Shown: in pieces, positions 24,285 through 36,972 of the stretch
How positions within the stretch are numbered: the stretch's first letter is position 1
Layout: each line of letters starts with the position of its first letter
Assembly (NCBI GenBank): GCA_035578905.1
Contig: JAQJVL010000162.1
Location: 248,001-312,000, forward strand
Source of the DNA: Stictocephala bisonia
Lineage: Eukaryota > Arthropoda > Insecta > Hemiptera > Membracidae
Length of the DNA stretch: 64,000 nucleotides
Direction: 5' to 3'
The notes under the pieces: generated by a model
Told to the model about the DNA's origin: nothing
Databases searched by the model: none
The model's input: only the letters and a program-made list of their open reading frames with translations
Made by a program: the position numbers and the translations under genes

Positions 24285-24480
24285 AGAGATGCCGCTACAA
24301 CTTTGTGCGTATTTACGGAGAATGTGAATGGTATGCATGTGGATGACCTGTGTAGTCTGGTTACTAACTGGGTTTGAATTATGCTCAGACAGGACCATTT
24401 AGGCCTATTTATAGCCCAATAGCCAGGGCAACCAATGGATTTAAAGATTTACGTGGACTCCGAATCACATATTATTGATG
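24285..24480 (-). mobile_element. SINE A 3' half, reverse-oriented
   Basis: Minus-strand 3' half of SINE A, including ccagggc, gtggactccgaatca (palindrome box) and acaactttgtgcgtattt outside the tail. The last block recurs at 37680, so both copies share an extended end. Confidence 0.65.
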
Positions 24481-25053
24481 TTTTTGTACCGTGAAAACGT
24501 AATATGAACAGAACTACTTCAACCCACCTATGCAATAGTAATTGTAATTTTTATGTCTAAAAACGAACAGAAAGAAACTATTTTAATATAGTATAACCTA
24601 AAGTACGAGGTTATAGCTTATAGTTGATATATACCCACAGGAAAGAGTCCAAAAGTGAATATTGAAATGTATTGCAAACCAGTTTGTACTTTAAATATTT
24701 AAAAAAAATTTTCGACTAAACTAAAAAGGACCTTTGTTGTCCTTAACTAAACTTGACAATATTCACAAATTAATCTTAAAACTACTGTACCTTATTCCAT
24801 CACTCGGCATTTTTTTCAATCTAATTAATTAGGGATTGTAGAGAATTGTCAGTAAACATTTATAAACTTGAAATGGTAACTTGACTATTTTTATTTGTTA
24901 CTTAATACAGTAAGTATTGAAATTGTACTGAAGGGTAAGGCGTTATTCCTATAGTGGGTTAGACGGGATAATATTTGGAAATAATAAGACATTTATTTTA
25001 CGTAGTAAATATGGAACATTTTATTCTTCATTTACAAATTGCTCTATGTAATT

Positions 25054-25074
25054 AAAAAAAAAAAAAAAAAAAAA
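25054..25074 (+). repeat. Poly-A tract (21 A)
   Basis: An uninterrupted A run immediately before a SINE A fragment, possibly the tail of another retroposed copy. Confidence 0.85.
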
Positions 25075-25084
25075 CGATAGTACG

Positions 25085-25235
25085 TGTTTCGGAATACATG
25101 TAAATATGTACGTCCCTTGGCTTTTCTGGCTAAGTCAAACTCAGTTAGTAAACAGATTTCAGGTCATTCACACTCATACCAATAAAACGCCTTAAAATAC
25201 GTACAGAGTTGTATTGGCGTCTCATATATGAGACT
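25085..25235 (+). mobile_element. SINE A 3' fragment
   Basis: Contains cccttggcttttctggct, cagttagtaaacagatt and the end gttgtattggcgtctc, matching the end of the 20852 copy. Strongly 5'-truncated with internal deletions. Confidence 0.55.
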
Positions 25236-27479
25236 ATGTGCTTTAGATATAAAAGATAAACATCTTAAATCATACTAAACATCTAAAAATCTGTTGTTGA
25301 TAAATTGTTTTATTATGTGTTTTTTATTTTTTAAAGCAAAATGCGATCATCCATCAAGTTTATACAGAGGAAAAAGTTGATCAGGGCACTATAGAAAGTT
25401 GGACGAGAACATCCTCTGAGGTTTACTCTAGTTTAAGTTGGGTAACAACCCTGTCAGCTGGGGTAAATCTTCATTTAACTAAATGCTTTTAATTTAAATC
25501 TTTATTGATCCCTTTTTATTTAAGGAAGTACTATTTTAATCACGTACAAAGACGGAAATACCAAAGTACAGGGTTTAATAAAAATTTTTTTCAAAAAACA
25601 TTTACTAATTATTTATATTTCATACCGATGTATTTTTTTGGAACTATTTCGTTTTTATAAACAGGAGTTGATGGTTTGCCTAAGAAATACGAAGGACCTA
25701 TAATGTTGACTATGAGTATTGAGTGTTCTCAAGCTTTATTTAATTTATCATAATTCTTAAACCAGTCACTGAGTACTATCATTGATCTATAGCATAAAAG
25801 GCAGAAATATTTGAAAAATGGAGAACTGATCCATCATTCCTTATCAGCTCCTTTTTCTTATAAACTATATCCGCGTGTTTGTTTTTCTGATACTGTACTC
25901 GTATAGGTACATGATTGTCTTTAGAGGTTATTTTTCCACTTCTTACTATTGTTAGCTGAACTATTATAGACATGTTTTTAATTATAAAATTTCTATATAA
26001 ATAATGTAAAAAAACTTTATAAATAAAGAAGGAGTTAGCTTTTTACAATGCTGCTTATTGTAAAAAATTAATTAGGATATGTTTTATCATTCAAAACCTT
26101 AAAATTTCTTTTCATATGTTTGGTCATATTTTAGAGTACAACTTGACATCTTTATCACAACAATACGTAACCTTAATCTAAATAAATATTAATTACTGTA
26201 TCAATAAACTCTAAAAATCGTTAGATATCAACGTATTATTGAACCAGTATCATCCGTATCTATTTATAGGTTGATAAACAGTAAAATATTTGTTTGATAA
26301 AATAACAAGTTGTCAACTAGCATTAGTTTACTTAATTTACTGGAGTATAAATACAAAGTTTAAATAATTCTAAGATAATTATTAAGGCTATGTATTTCAT
26401 TAAATAATTTATTACCAATTTACTGTAAAAATATTTATCCAACTATTTAGATTAATTCTATTACATTTTTGATAATATACAGGGTTTGTGTATTACCCTA
26501 CATTTTACCAAATACAATTTTCGAATATTTTCTAAGCAATGAAACAGTTATGTGCTATGATTCCTGTGCTAAAAATGAATGTTATTAGAGAAGAATGAAA
26601 TCTTAAAAAATACTGTCTCCAATAATGTTCAATTTATTCCAAGCGTCTAGAGATGAATTGTTCAATTTATCGAATGTTCACTAATGTTCAAATAATAAGA
26701 ACGTTTGGCAGAATATATTTCCTTTTACTGTATATTCAACATTAAAAGATGATTATTTTATGGAATATTAATAACATTTATTAGGTTTAGTATATGATTT
26801 TAAACATTTTTTTAAACATGACATTTCAATAATGATTAAATGTTTAATGTTGGTATGACTGACTTTACTTAGTCACACGCGCAAATCAATGTATTACAGT
26901 CATTAAAAAAAAGAATATCTTACATAAATTGAACACTCCTATTTTTCTTATTCAAGCATATCAGTTTCATAAACAATTGAAAATGAACTGAATCCTCATA
27001 TTGAAGGACATGAAATTCTAGTTCTCTATAGTTCATTACGATAAAACATATTTGTTGGATGTTAAGAATTGTTTATAATTTCGTGATTTAAAAAATATAT
27101 TTTGCTTGTGATGCTCAAAATAATCCAAAATAATGATTTTTCAATACTTAGCAGTAGACGTTTTCTGTCTTCATTCAAACAAATACAAATTATGAAATAC
27201 TTTTTGTTAAATATATTTTAATTTATTAACATTGATCTACAGCTTCATCGATTGTCTGTAATAATAATAATAGTGATTCATAATTTATTAACTAATTAAC
27301 AATTAATGATTGTAATGTTTATTAAAATAAATATTGTTTGTTTCGATAGTTATGTGACAAATAATTTTTAAATATACGTTAAGATTATATTCTTTTAATT
27401 GTTATGTTGTTTAAGATATAAATAGTACTGTACAAGACCTGTAATTAATTGTCCTATTTTGTACTGATATTAACAAATG
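25236..27479. other. No gene recognised
   Basis: AT-rich. Two isolated tacagggttt motifs (25567 and 26479) resemble MITE ends, but no inverted partner was found for either. Confidence 0.5.
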
Positions 27480-27890
27480 GATTGGAGACGAGCAGTTGGA
27501 AGGAAGAATAAAAGTAAAGTACGGACTTGAGAAATGAGGGTTTGAGGAGCAGTGGGGGAGGAAGCAAAAGAGACGGAAAAAGAAATAAGAGATAATTGGA
27601 GAGGAAGTGTGTGAGTAACCACTCCTAGAGAGGATTGAGAGAGGTAGACTACGATGGTTTTGACGTGATGGGGAAGCATAGATTGCAACGAAAGTCTATC
27701 GAGAAAAGAATGGAGGGAGGTAAGCCGAGAGGAAGACCTAGTCACAGATGGATTAGCGGATTCAGAAAAATCAGTGTAAAGAAGAGGTAAGGATTAGACT
27801 AGAGTAATGGAAAAAATAAGATGGAGACATTGGTGCAGAGAAATTTGTGCAAAGCAGGCCCAATGGAAGAATTGGAAAGTGCTGCGCATT
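27480..27890 (+). pseudogene. LINE reverse-transcriptase C-terminal remnant
   Basis: In one frame, about 27663-27786 gives RLQRKSIEKRM then EGGKPRGRPSHRWI. This is the characteristic GRPR..RW end of non-LTR retrotransposon endonuclease-reverse-transcriptase proteins (typically RWFGHV..R....GKRxxGRPxxRW). A preceding stretch with LREVDYDGFD is the decayed RWFGHV region. The frame is broken upstream and downstream by stops and shifts. Composition is purine-rich and GC-richer than the flanks. The catalytic RT domain is absent, so only the 3' end of the ORF2 gene remains. The LINE clade cannot be assigned from this part. Confidence 0.7.
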
Positions 27891-27968
27891 AGTAAGTAAG
27901 CAATAGTTAGATTATTGCAGGCTCTGCCGATGGTTTGGCCTGTGTCATAACGGGAAATAATCTGGAAT

Positions 27969-28211
27969 TTGGAGCTCTATGGAAAACCATGGATTGATCG
28001 GTTCATTACCAACATCATTATACACAGTCGGCAGAATATTCCAACGTATAACCGGACCATGACAGTGAGGTCCATCGAGGTCCAGATCAAACCAGCAGCT
28101 AGGAACTTAAGTGGGATGTTTGAATATTACCTTCGTTACTGTGAGCACATCAGGACTGTGTGTAAAAATACAAAACACGTAAAACAAGAGAAAAGTACGA
28201 AATCAGGATAG
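27969..28211 (+). pseudogene. Possible coding remnant, family unknown
   Basis: An open frame of about 80 codons follows the LINE remnant. It has no ATG at its beginning; the first in-frame ATG (28059) gives MTVRSIEVQIKPAARN then LSGMFEYYLRYCEHIR. Composition is even and not low-complexity, and base use is less AT-rich than the surroundings, which favours a real former coding region. I do not recognise the family. It may be a second transposon gene or a captured exon. No splice context is obvious. Confidence 0.3.
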
Positions 28212-29026
28212 AAATTACTATGGTACATTTAAAAACTATTATAGACCCTTTTATTATCAATAACTGTTCATCTTTAGTTACACCTTACTTAAATTTACAA
28301 ATACCAAAAACATTTTTATTTGCAAAATATATAAAATGACTTATTAATCAATACAATAATGAAAATAACCGTAACACAAATCACGAAGTTCGACGTTTAG
28401 CTTACACAAAACAGCTCGACTCTGGAGATAAAAGGTGAAGCGTAACGAGTTAACTTAAGAGAGCTTTAATTGCTGAAACCAAGTGTCAAGAACGCTGAGT
28501 ATCTCCGAGTTTAATAAAGGAAAGTTCCCTCGTTAAGGGAAACTGCAAAGGGATATTGAACGATTACAGTGGGGGACTTAACGTGGTAGAACATACACTG
28601 AAAGTGGAAGTTTGGCTATTTAATTTATACAAAGCTCAAAACAAAAATAAACAATGCGGTTTATTTGAGTCTGCTACAAACACGAGTTATCATGATTGTA
28701 AAATTTGCTTTTTAATATATTAAAATATTATGGAAAAAACGAAATAAAACCTCCCTTATTATTCTATAAAAACTTTTAAAAAAATGGCAACATTGTCCAG
28801 AAAGTTAGGTATCTGCTATTTAAAAAGTGAAGACAAAAAAATTTAAACTAACTAGAATACATTAAAGAAATTGTGATAATGGTTTCGTACAGAAATATTG
28901 TACCGATTGTTTAAGAAAAGTTAAGTCACATTTTAAACATTGAACAAGTTCCTATCTGGAGCTTCCATTATTTTTTTTATAAGTAATTTATTTTGAAGAA
29001 AGAAGATATAAACCAAAACTTATTTA
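28212..29026. other. No gene recognised
   Basis: A GC-richer patch at 28380-28610 includes a hairpin gttccct/agggaaac near 28530 and no open frame. The rest is AT-rich lead-in to the satellite. Confidence 0.45.
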
Positions 29027-32000
29027 CTATCGACGCACATACTCTACTCATTACATAAACGCAAGCTGTCAGATGTACCCTCACGCCTTCAGCAGTAATC
29101 TGTGACGTGCTCCCAGTTAAACCGACCACATTACCGTCGTGTTCTGTTAACATCTTCTGCCTAAGGCGATGTTGTTAGTTATATACTTCTGACGTATATT
29201 CTCTCCTCATTACTTCGACGCAAGCTGTCAGATATACCCTCACGCCTTCAGCAGTATTCCGTCACGTGCTCCCAGTTAAACCGATCCCATTACCGTCGTG
29301 TTCCGTTAACGTCTTCTGCCTAAGGTGGTGTTGTTAGTTATATACTTCTGACGTATATTCTCTCCTCATTACTTCGACGCAAGCTGTCAGATATACCCTC
29401 ACGCCTTCAGCAGTATTCCGTCACGTGCTCCCAGTTTAACCGATCCCATTACCGTCGTGTTCCGTTAACGTCTTCTGCCTAAGGCGATGTTGTTAGTTAT
29501 ATACTTCTGACGTATATTCTCTCCTCATTACTTCGACGCAAGCTGTCAGGTATACCCTCACGCCTTCAGCAGTATTCCGTCACGTGCTCCCAGTTAAACC
29601 GATCCCATTACCGTCGTGTTCCGTTAACGTCTTCTGCCTAAGGCGATGTTGTTAGTTATATACTTCTGACGTATATTCTCTCCTCATTATTTCGACGCAA
29701 ACTGTCAGGTATACCCTCACGCCTTCAGCAGTATTCCGTCACGTGCTCCCAGTTAAACAGATCCCATTACCGTCGTGTGCCGTTAACTCCTTTCCATTAA
29801 TGTTATGTTGTTAGTTATATACTTCTGACGTATATTCTTTCCTCATTACTTCGACGCAAGCTGTCAGATATACCCTCACGCCTTCAGCAGTATTCCGTCA
29901 CGTGCTCCCAGTTAAACAGATCCCATTACCGTTGTGTTCCGTTAACGTCTTCTGCCTAAGGCGATGTTGTTAGTTATATACTTCTGACGTATATTCTCTC
30001 CTCATTACTTCGACGCAAGCTGTCAGGTATACCCTCACGCCTTCAGCAGTATTCCGTCACGTGCTCCCAGTTAAACCAATCCCATTACTGTCGTGTTCCG
30101 TTAACGTCTTCTGCCTAAGGCGATGTTGTTAGTTATATAGTTCTGACGTATATTTCCTTCTTATATCAACGCAAGCCGTCAGGTATACCCTCACGCCTTC
30201 AGCAGTATTCAGTCACGTGCTCCCAGTTAAACCGATCCCATTACCGTCGTGTTCCGTTAACGTCTTCTGCCTAAGGCGATGTTGTTAGTTATATACTTCT
30301 GACGTATATTCTCTCCTCATTACTTCGACGCAAGCTGTCAGGTATACCCTCACGCCTTCAGCAGTATTCCGTCACGTGCTCCCAGTTAAACCGATCCCAT
30401 TACCGCCGTGTTCCGTTAACATCTTCTGCCTAAGGTTATGTTGTTAGTTATATACTTCTGACGTATATTCTCTCCTCATTACTTCGACGCAAGCTGTCAG
30501 GTATACCCTCACGCCTTCAGCAGTATTCCGTCACGTGCTCCCAGTTAAACCGATCCCATTACCGTCATGTTCCGTTAACGTCTTCTGCCTAAGGTGATGT
30601 TGTTAGTTATATACTTCTGACGTATATTCTCTCCTCATTACTTCGACGCGAGCTGTCAGGTATACCCTCACGCCTTCAGCAGTATTCCGTCACGTGCTCC
30701 CAGTTAAACCGATCCCATTACCGTCGTGTTCCGTTAACGTCTTCTACCTAAGGCGATGTTGTTAGTTATAAACTTCTGACGTATATTCTCTCCTCATTAC
30801 TTCGACGCGAGCTGTCAGGTATACCCTCACGCCTTCAGCAGTATTCCGTCACGTGCTCCCAGTTAAACCGATCCCATTACCGTCGTGTTCCGTTAACGTC
30901 TTCTGCCTAAGGTGATGTTGTTAGTTATATACTTCTGACATATATTTCCTTCTTATATCAACGCAAGCCGTCAGGTATACCCTCACGCCTTCAGCAGTAT
31001 TCAGTCACGTGCTCCCAGGTAAACCGATCCCATTACCGTCGTGTTCCGTTAACGTCTTCTGCCTAAGGTGATGTTGTTAGTTATATATTTCTGACGTATA
31101 TTCTCTCCTCATTACTTCGACGCAAGCTGTCAGGTATACCCTCTCGCCTTCAGCAGTATTCAGTCACGTGCTCTCAGTTAAACCGATCCCATTACCGTCG
31201 TGTTCTGTTAACGTCTTCTGCCTAAGGTGATGTTGTTAGTTATATACTTCTGACGTATATTCTCTCCTCATTTCTTCGACGCAAGCTGTCAGACGCAACC
31301 TCACGCCTTCAGCAGTATTCCATCACGTGGTCCCAGTTAAACCGATCATATTACCGTCGTGTGCCGTTAACTCCTTTCCATTAATGTTATGTTGTTAGTT
31401 ATATACTTCTGACGTATATTCTTTCCTCATTACTTCGACGCAAGCTGTCAGGTATACCCTCACGCCTTCAGCAGTATTCCGTCACGTGCTCCCAGTTAAA
31501 CCGATCCCATTACCATCGTGTTTTGTTAACGTCTTCTGCCTAAGGTGATGTTGTTAATTATAAACTTCTGACGTATATTCTCTCCTCATTACTTCGACGC
31601 AAGCTGTCAGGTATACCCTCACACCTACAGCAGTATTCCGTCACGTGCTCCCAGTTAAACCAATCCCATTACCGTCGTGTTCCGTTAACGTCTTCTGCCT
31701 AAGGTGATGTTGTTAGTTATAAACTTCTGACGTATATTCTCTCCTCATAACCTCGACGCAAGCTGTCAGGTATACCCTCACACCTTCAGCAGTATTCCGT
31801 CACGTGCACCCAGTTAAACCAATCCCATTACTGTCGTGTTCCGTTAACTCCTTTCCATTAATGTTATGTTGTTAGTTATATACTTCTGACGTATATTCTC
31901 TCCTCATTACATCAACGCAAGCTGTCAGGTATACCCTCACGCCTTCAGCAGTATTCCAAAACGTGCTTCCAGTTAAACCGATCTCATTACCGTCGTGTTC

Positions 32001-33292
32001 CGTTAACGTCTTCTGCCTAAGGTGATATTGTTAGTTATATACTTCTGACGTATATTCTCTCCTCATTACTTCGACGCAAGCTGTTAGGTAAACCCTCACT
32101 TCTTCAGCAATATTCCGCTACGTGCTCCCAGTTAAACCGATCCCATTACCGTCCTATTCTGTTAACGTCTTCTACCTAAGGTGATATTGTTAGTTATATA
32201 CTTCTGACATATATTCTCTCCTCATCACTTCGACGTAAGCTGTCAGGTATACCCTAACGCCTTCAGCAGTATTTAGTCACATGCTCCCAGTTAATTCAAT
32301 CCCCTTACCGTCGTGTTCTGTTAACGTTTTCTGCCTAAGGTGATGTTGATAGTTATAAACTTCTGACATATATTCCCTCCTTATAGCAACGCAAGCTGTC
32401 AGGTATACCCTCACGCCTTCAGCAGTATTCAGTCACGTGCTTTCAGTTAAACCGATCCCATTACCGTCGTATTCCGTTAACGTCTTCTACCTAAGGTGAT
32501 ATTGTTAGTAATAAACTTCTGACACATATTCCCTCCTTATATCAACGCAAGCCGTCAGGTATACCCTATCGCCTTTAGCAGTATTCTGTCACGTGCTCTC
32601 AGTTAAACCGAACCTATTACCGTCTTATTCTGTTAACGTCTTCTACCTAAGGTGATATTGTTACTTATAAACTTCTGAAATATATTCCCTCCTTATACCA
32701 ACGCAAGCCGTCAGGTATACCCTCACGCCTTTAGCAGTATTCTGTCACGTGCTCTCAGTTAAACCGATCCCATTACCGTCTTATTCTGTTAACGTCTTCT
32801 ACCTAAGGTGATATTGTTAGTTTTAAACTTCTGACATATATTCCCTCCTTATATCAACGCAAGCCGTCAGGTATACCCTCACGCCTTCAGCAGTATTCTG
32901 TCACGTGCTCTCAGTTAAACCGATCCCATTACCGTCTTATTCTGTTAACGTCTTCTACCTAAGGTGATATTGTTAGTTATAAACTTCTGACATATATTCC
33001 CTCCTTATATCAACGCAAGCCGTCAGGTATACCCTCACGCCTTCAGCAGTATTCTGTCACGTGCTCTCAGTTAAACCGATCCCATTACCGTCTTATTCTG
33101 TTAACGTCTTCTACCTAAGGTGATATTGTTAGTTATAAACTTCTGACATATATTCCCTCCTTATATCAACGCAAGCCGTCAGGTATACCCTCACGCCTTT
33201 AGCAGTATTCTGTCACGTGCTCTCAGTTAAACCGATCCCATTACCGTCTTGATCCTTGAACTCCTGTCACCTAAGGTGGTATTGTTAGTTAT
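29027..33292. repeat. Satellite array, ~27 units of 159/156 bp
   Basis: Using the anchor tatacttct / taaacttct, unit starts fall at 29182, 29341, 29500, 29659 and so on to 33136. Spacing is 159 bp for most units and 156 bp for eight. A first, more diverged unit lies at 29027-29181. The last six units (from 32356) are all the 156-bp type (ccctccttatatcaacg for ctctcctcattacttcgacg) with coordinated changes such as gtcttattctgttaac. Two isolated 156-bp units start at 30136 and 30928. Most units contain cgtcacgtgctccc, a CACGTG E-box. Three units carry a tcctttccattaatgttatg variant (ends near 29818, 31402, 31879). No open frame crosses the units. Outer units are more diverged than the centre, as expected for unequal exchange. 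Confidence 0.97.
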
Positions 33293-34545
33293 TTAAAACC
33301 TATTGATTGCGTTTTGGAATTGTTGACTGAAATAATATAATCAAAATAATTTTATCCTAAACTAGTGAGGTCATGTAAGATATCTTAAGTTATTGACCAT
33401 AGAAATTATATTTAATAAAAATTAGCCTAGTTTCTAAGTATAATATTATTTTAAAATGCTTCTTTTGAATTTTATTTATTTATTATCTTTATTGCTTACA
33501 TATATTACTTGTTATTATGTTTAGAATAGTGGGCATACGTAGAAGAAAGAGCATGTAGGCTTACATAAGTATATGACTTGGAACCGCGCCCCTCTAGTTC
33601 CACCACCCTCTTACTACAAACGCAGAGAAGTATAGAACATCACGTGAAACCTAATAAAATGTTATTTTCTAAGACCTATTTAGTAAGATGAAAATAATAT
33701 TATATTTTCTGTGAACAGTTGGAACATGAAACCACAGTAGATGGATATAAGGTTAAAATTGTCAAACTTTCTCAATAAGGACTGAAATTATTTTCTTTAA
33801 TTATGCATAAAGGCCGTTATGTTAAACCTCCTACAGCCTCATGCACAGCCTTTGATGCATGATGCAAAGATGTTTTCAGGATTCCCTACTATAAACTCAT
33901 TCGATAGGATTTTTTTAGTGGTTTTACCTAAATTCAACCTATATGTAGGCTCGAGGTGATCTTCGGGTTGAAGGTCCAACTAGTGTATTGCTACCGACCT
34001 CACGGATTTAAAGCGATTTCTGGCCTTGTACGTAAAGATCGACATCCACCATAGCATGATAGATGGTTGTAATCATATGCGTCATGGTCTGCTTAATGTG
34101 CAATGTACTTATAATATTTTAATAATCATGAACTTATCTGCTTCCATCCAAAAGATTTAATTGCAACTAAACGAACATATTTTAATTTCAGTTTTTAGCT
34201 TGATATGTACTTAAATATGAATGTACTTTAGTTGGGAATATGTACAATACCAACAAACTTAAGCCATATGGATTCTTTCGAAGTTTTTTTAGTTTTTGCA
34301 GTTGTAGTCAAAATAACTAGTTCAAATAAATCTGCGACAAATGTCTTGTTTTTGTTCCCTTAACTATATGTAAAATTAGGTGATGTAACAGTTGACTTTT
34401 TTACACGTAATTTTGAATATAATCATTTGTAAATTTAAATTTTTTAAACTTTTTCTTCTGTAAGTGAAAAGTGTGCGTATAATTCTTCTTTATCCTAGCC
34501 AAGTCTTTTAAAAATAATTTAAAACTATCTTCTATACATTTTGTC
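33293..34545. other. No gene recognised
   Basis: AT-rich flank of the satellite; no supported feature. Confidence 0.55.
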
Positions 34546-35260
34546 TTAAAGGGATGTACTACTCAAAATGCCAATTTCTTTAATATTACAACAACTGATC
34601 TCAATTAATTTTTTATTATGTTATTGTGATTAAAAAGAAGCTACTACCTTATCTTGGCCCCAAAAAATTGTAATATATGATTTTTTGAACTTTTATGTAA
34701 AAATGCATATGCACATAAACATTGATATATCTCAAGTTATAATCGACAGAAAAAAATAAATCAATGTCATTCTAAAGGAAATATAATCTTTTAAAAATGT
34801 ATGTCAATTTATGATTGCATCTCCAAGGAATAATTGTTTATCATGGTAACACACAAAAAATTACAAAAAGCTTGTTTTCGAATTTAAAAATAAAACTATT
34901 TGTTAACTTTAAAATTATGGTACAGATATAATTATACCTAAATATTAATATAGTATAGTCAGGAATGCAAGGTAAAAAATTGTAGAAATGTACTATAAGT
35001 AGTTTTTCAGATGTATCAACTTTAATTTAAAAAAAATGAAACATTAAACTTTCGGCAATCGCCCTTTGAAAAAAATTTGACGATACTCACTGTACCAGCC
35101 TACACGGGAGTGCATCATTTTAAATAAATATTTATTTTAGGTACATAACAGCATTAAATCTATAACACATATAGTTTTTCTGAAACTGGAAAAATCATGG
35201 AATAAAATAAACATTTTTTAATACAATTGTTTTGCAATTTTTAGTGGTACATTACCTTAA
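34546..35260. mobile_element. 715-bp MITE flanked by TTAA
   Basis: TTAA occurs at both limits. The left end agggatgtactactcaaaat and the complement of the right end, ggtaatgtaccactaaaaat, are imperfect inverted repeats of about 25 bp. TTAA target use suggests a piggyBac-type mobiliser, but the terminal bases are not the usual CCC, so the superfamily is unsure. There is no coding frame inside. Confidence 0.6.
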
Positions 35261-35486
35261 TATTATACTTAATCATTTGGGATTATTATAGTTAATAATT
35301 ACTAAATGATATCATTTCGAAAGTCTAGATCAAATAAAATATATACTTCTTGATATTCAAGACAAATGATTTGTTTTATATGTAAAAAACTATTTCCGTT
35401 TCCTGTAAGTCAATGTTTTATACATTAAAATGATATAGATAACTCTTTTGTGCCCCAAATATATATACTCGTATATCTTCTCGAAG

Positions 35487-35600
35487 CCACATGCTAGATT
35501 GCCGTATTCACAACACGCCACGTCATAAAGTGAAAGTCCCTACAGCGTTCACCAAGAGGTTACATTATGAGATCTGTTCCCCGCATGTAAACTCCTCCTA
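35487..35600. repeat. Dispersed repeat E, copy 2
   Basis: Diverged match to 24100-24205, with the same order of blocks (cacgtcataaagtg, ttcaccaagaggttac, gagatctgttcccc). Confidence 0.6.
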
Positions 35601-36574
35601 TCAACCTTATGTAAAACCACGATCTTAAAACTATATGTTTTATTTACAGAGTTTTAGGGGCAAACAGTCTAATAAATCCAAACCAAAGAAACAATCATCG
35701 TATTCGGGGTTTTCTTTTAAATGTAATACAAGCAATTTCAAATTGAAGAACTAATTTTGGCAACAGTTTTATTCGTAAATTTGATGCATTTTGTTGCCTT
35801 ATTTAATATCATAGCCAACCAAAAAACCCTTCTAACCCTGTATTACCTTCTTACGTTATATGAAATCCACGTGTATTTGAAGAACAAATAATGTTTTAAA
35901 TTAGGAAAATGATGTCAGTTACTTGAGAAAAAGTTCTCACTCAAATTCCACAGTGTGAACACTTTTCATATTAGATTAAACACTAGTTCATTTTACTTTC
36001 TCTCATATGTGTTAGCGTAGAGAGAGTATTGTGAACGTCCAAAAACATCTTTTATAACTTGGTCATTTGTAGCTCCCCTGAATCCAAAAAAGAGGGGTTT
36101 TCGAAAAAAAAAACTGTTGGTGTCTGTGCAGTTCGCTTACACCTGAGACAACTCTATTTTACACCAATGGATACATTTTTATGGCATGCAGGTGTATTTA
36201 GAGAATATATCTAGACTGTATTCACTTTTTTTTAATTTCAGTATTTTTATTTTTATGGGCAAAAAACATACAAAAATGGAATTTTATCAAAAACGATTCT
36301 AACGATTTTGATTAAATTTTCAGGAAAAATGTGAATTGCAAGCTAAAATATTGTAGTCAAAACCACATCTCTCTATTTTGACCAGTTTTTGTCTTATGGC
36401 ACAAAAAAAACATATTTGGTAATCAAACTGGTTATTTTCGAAGTTTTGATTTTGTATTGTTTAATATGGGGGACAATTTGTGCTAATTCATTGGAAAAAA
36501 TTTTTGTATTAAAAAATCACTCACCAGTTATTTAAAGATCTCCCCGTGTATCAACTGTATTAACCAGGTGAAAT
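35601..36574. other. No gene recognised
   Basis: AT-rich with several poly-A and poly-T runs. A cggggttttcttttaaatgt and aaccctgtatt pair (about 35697 and 35835) may be a degraded short MITE but is too weak to call. Confidence 0.4.
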
Positions 36575-36670
36575 ACCAACCGTTAGATCAGCTGCAGACT
36601 CGAACTGTGGACATAGGACTCCGAGGTCCGAAGTATTATGACCACCAATTATTGGACATAGCCTCTGAGC
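36575..36670 (-). mobile_element. tRNA-like fragment (possible SINE head)
   Basis: On the minus strand, gttcgagtctgcag fits a pol III B box (GWTCRANNC). About 45 bases upstream, ggtggtcataatac could be a decayed A box. No complete tRNA fold is seen and no tail could be matched to families A-C. Confidence 0.35.
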
Positions 36671-36883
36671 CAACGCCACATAATATCTACTACTCATTTG
36701 ATTTTTATATTCAGTAAAATAATTAGAGACTGCATTGTGAATAATTTAACTATAGTTTGGATTATGTTAACCAATGCCACTGATCCTACTAGCAAATCCT
36801 CCTTATTTATAATACATGAAGCCGTTTTTTGTCAACGCAACTACTCTATTATTAAATTGGTTTTAAGAAATTTTAAATTTAAA

Positions 36884-36972
36884 ATTGGTTAAATTGGTTT
36901 AAGAAAAATTTTGTTTGGTTTCTTAACCATTTAAATTGGTTAAGAAATTTTCTTAACCAATTTAAATGGTTG
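36884..36972. repeat. Near-perfect 47-bp palindrome in a ggtttaag cluster
   Basis: Positions 36925-36947 (aaccatttaaattggttaag plus aaa) are exactly reverse-complementary to 36949-36971, with a single-base spacer. The left flank (about 36884-36924) repeats the same ggttaaattgg / ggtttaagaaa words in partly inverted form. Long palindromes with so little spacer are usually unstable, so the structure is probably young. Confidence 0.9.

Noticed and set aside
25567..26491. MITE between two tacagggttt motifs
   Set aside because: Both motifs are in the same orientation, so they are not inverted ends of one element.
29027..33292. CRISPR array
   Set aside because: Units are contiguous 156-159-bp repeats with no unique spacers, in eukaryotic DNA.
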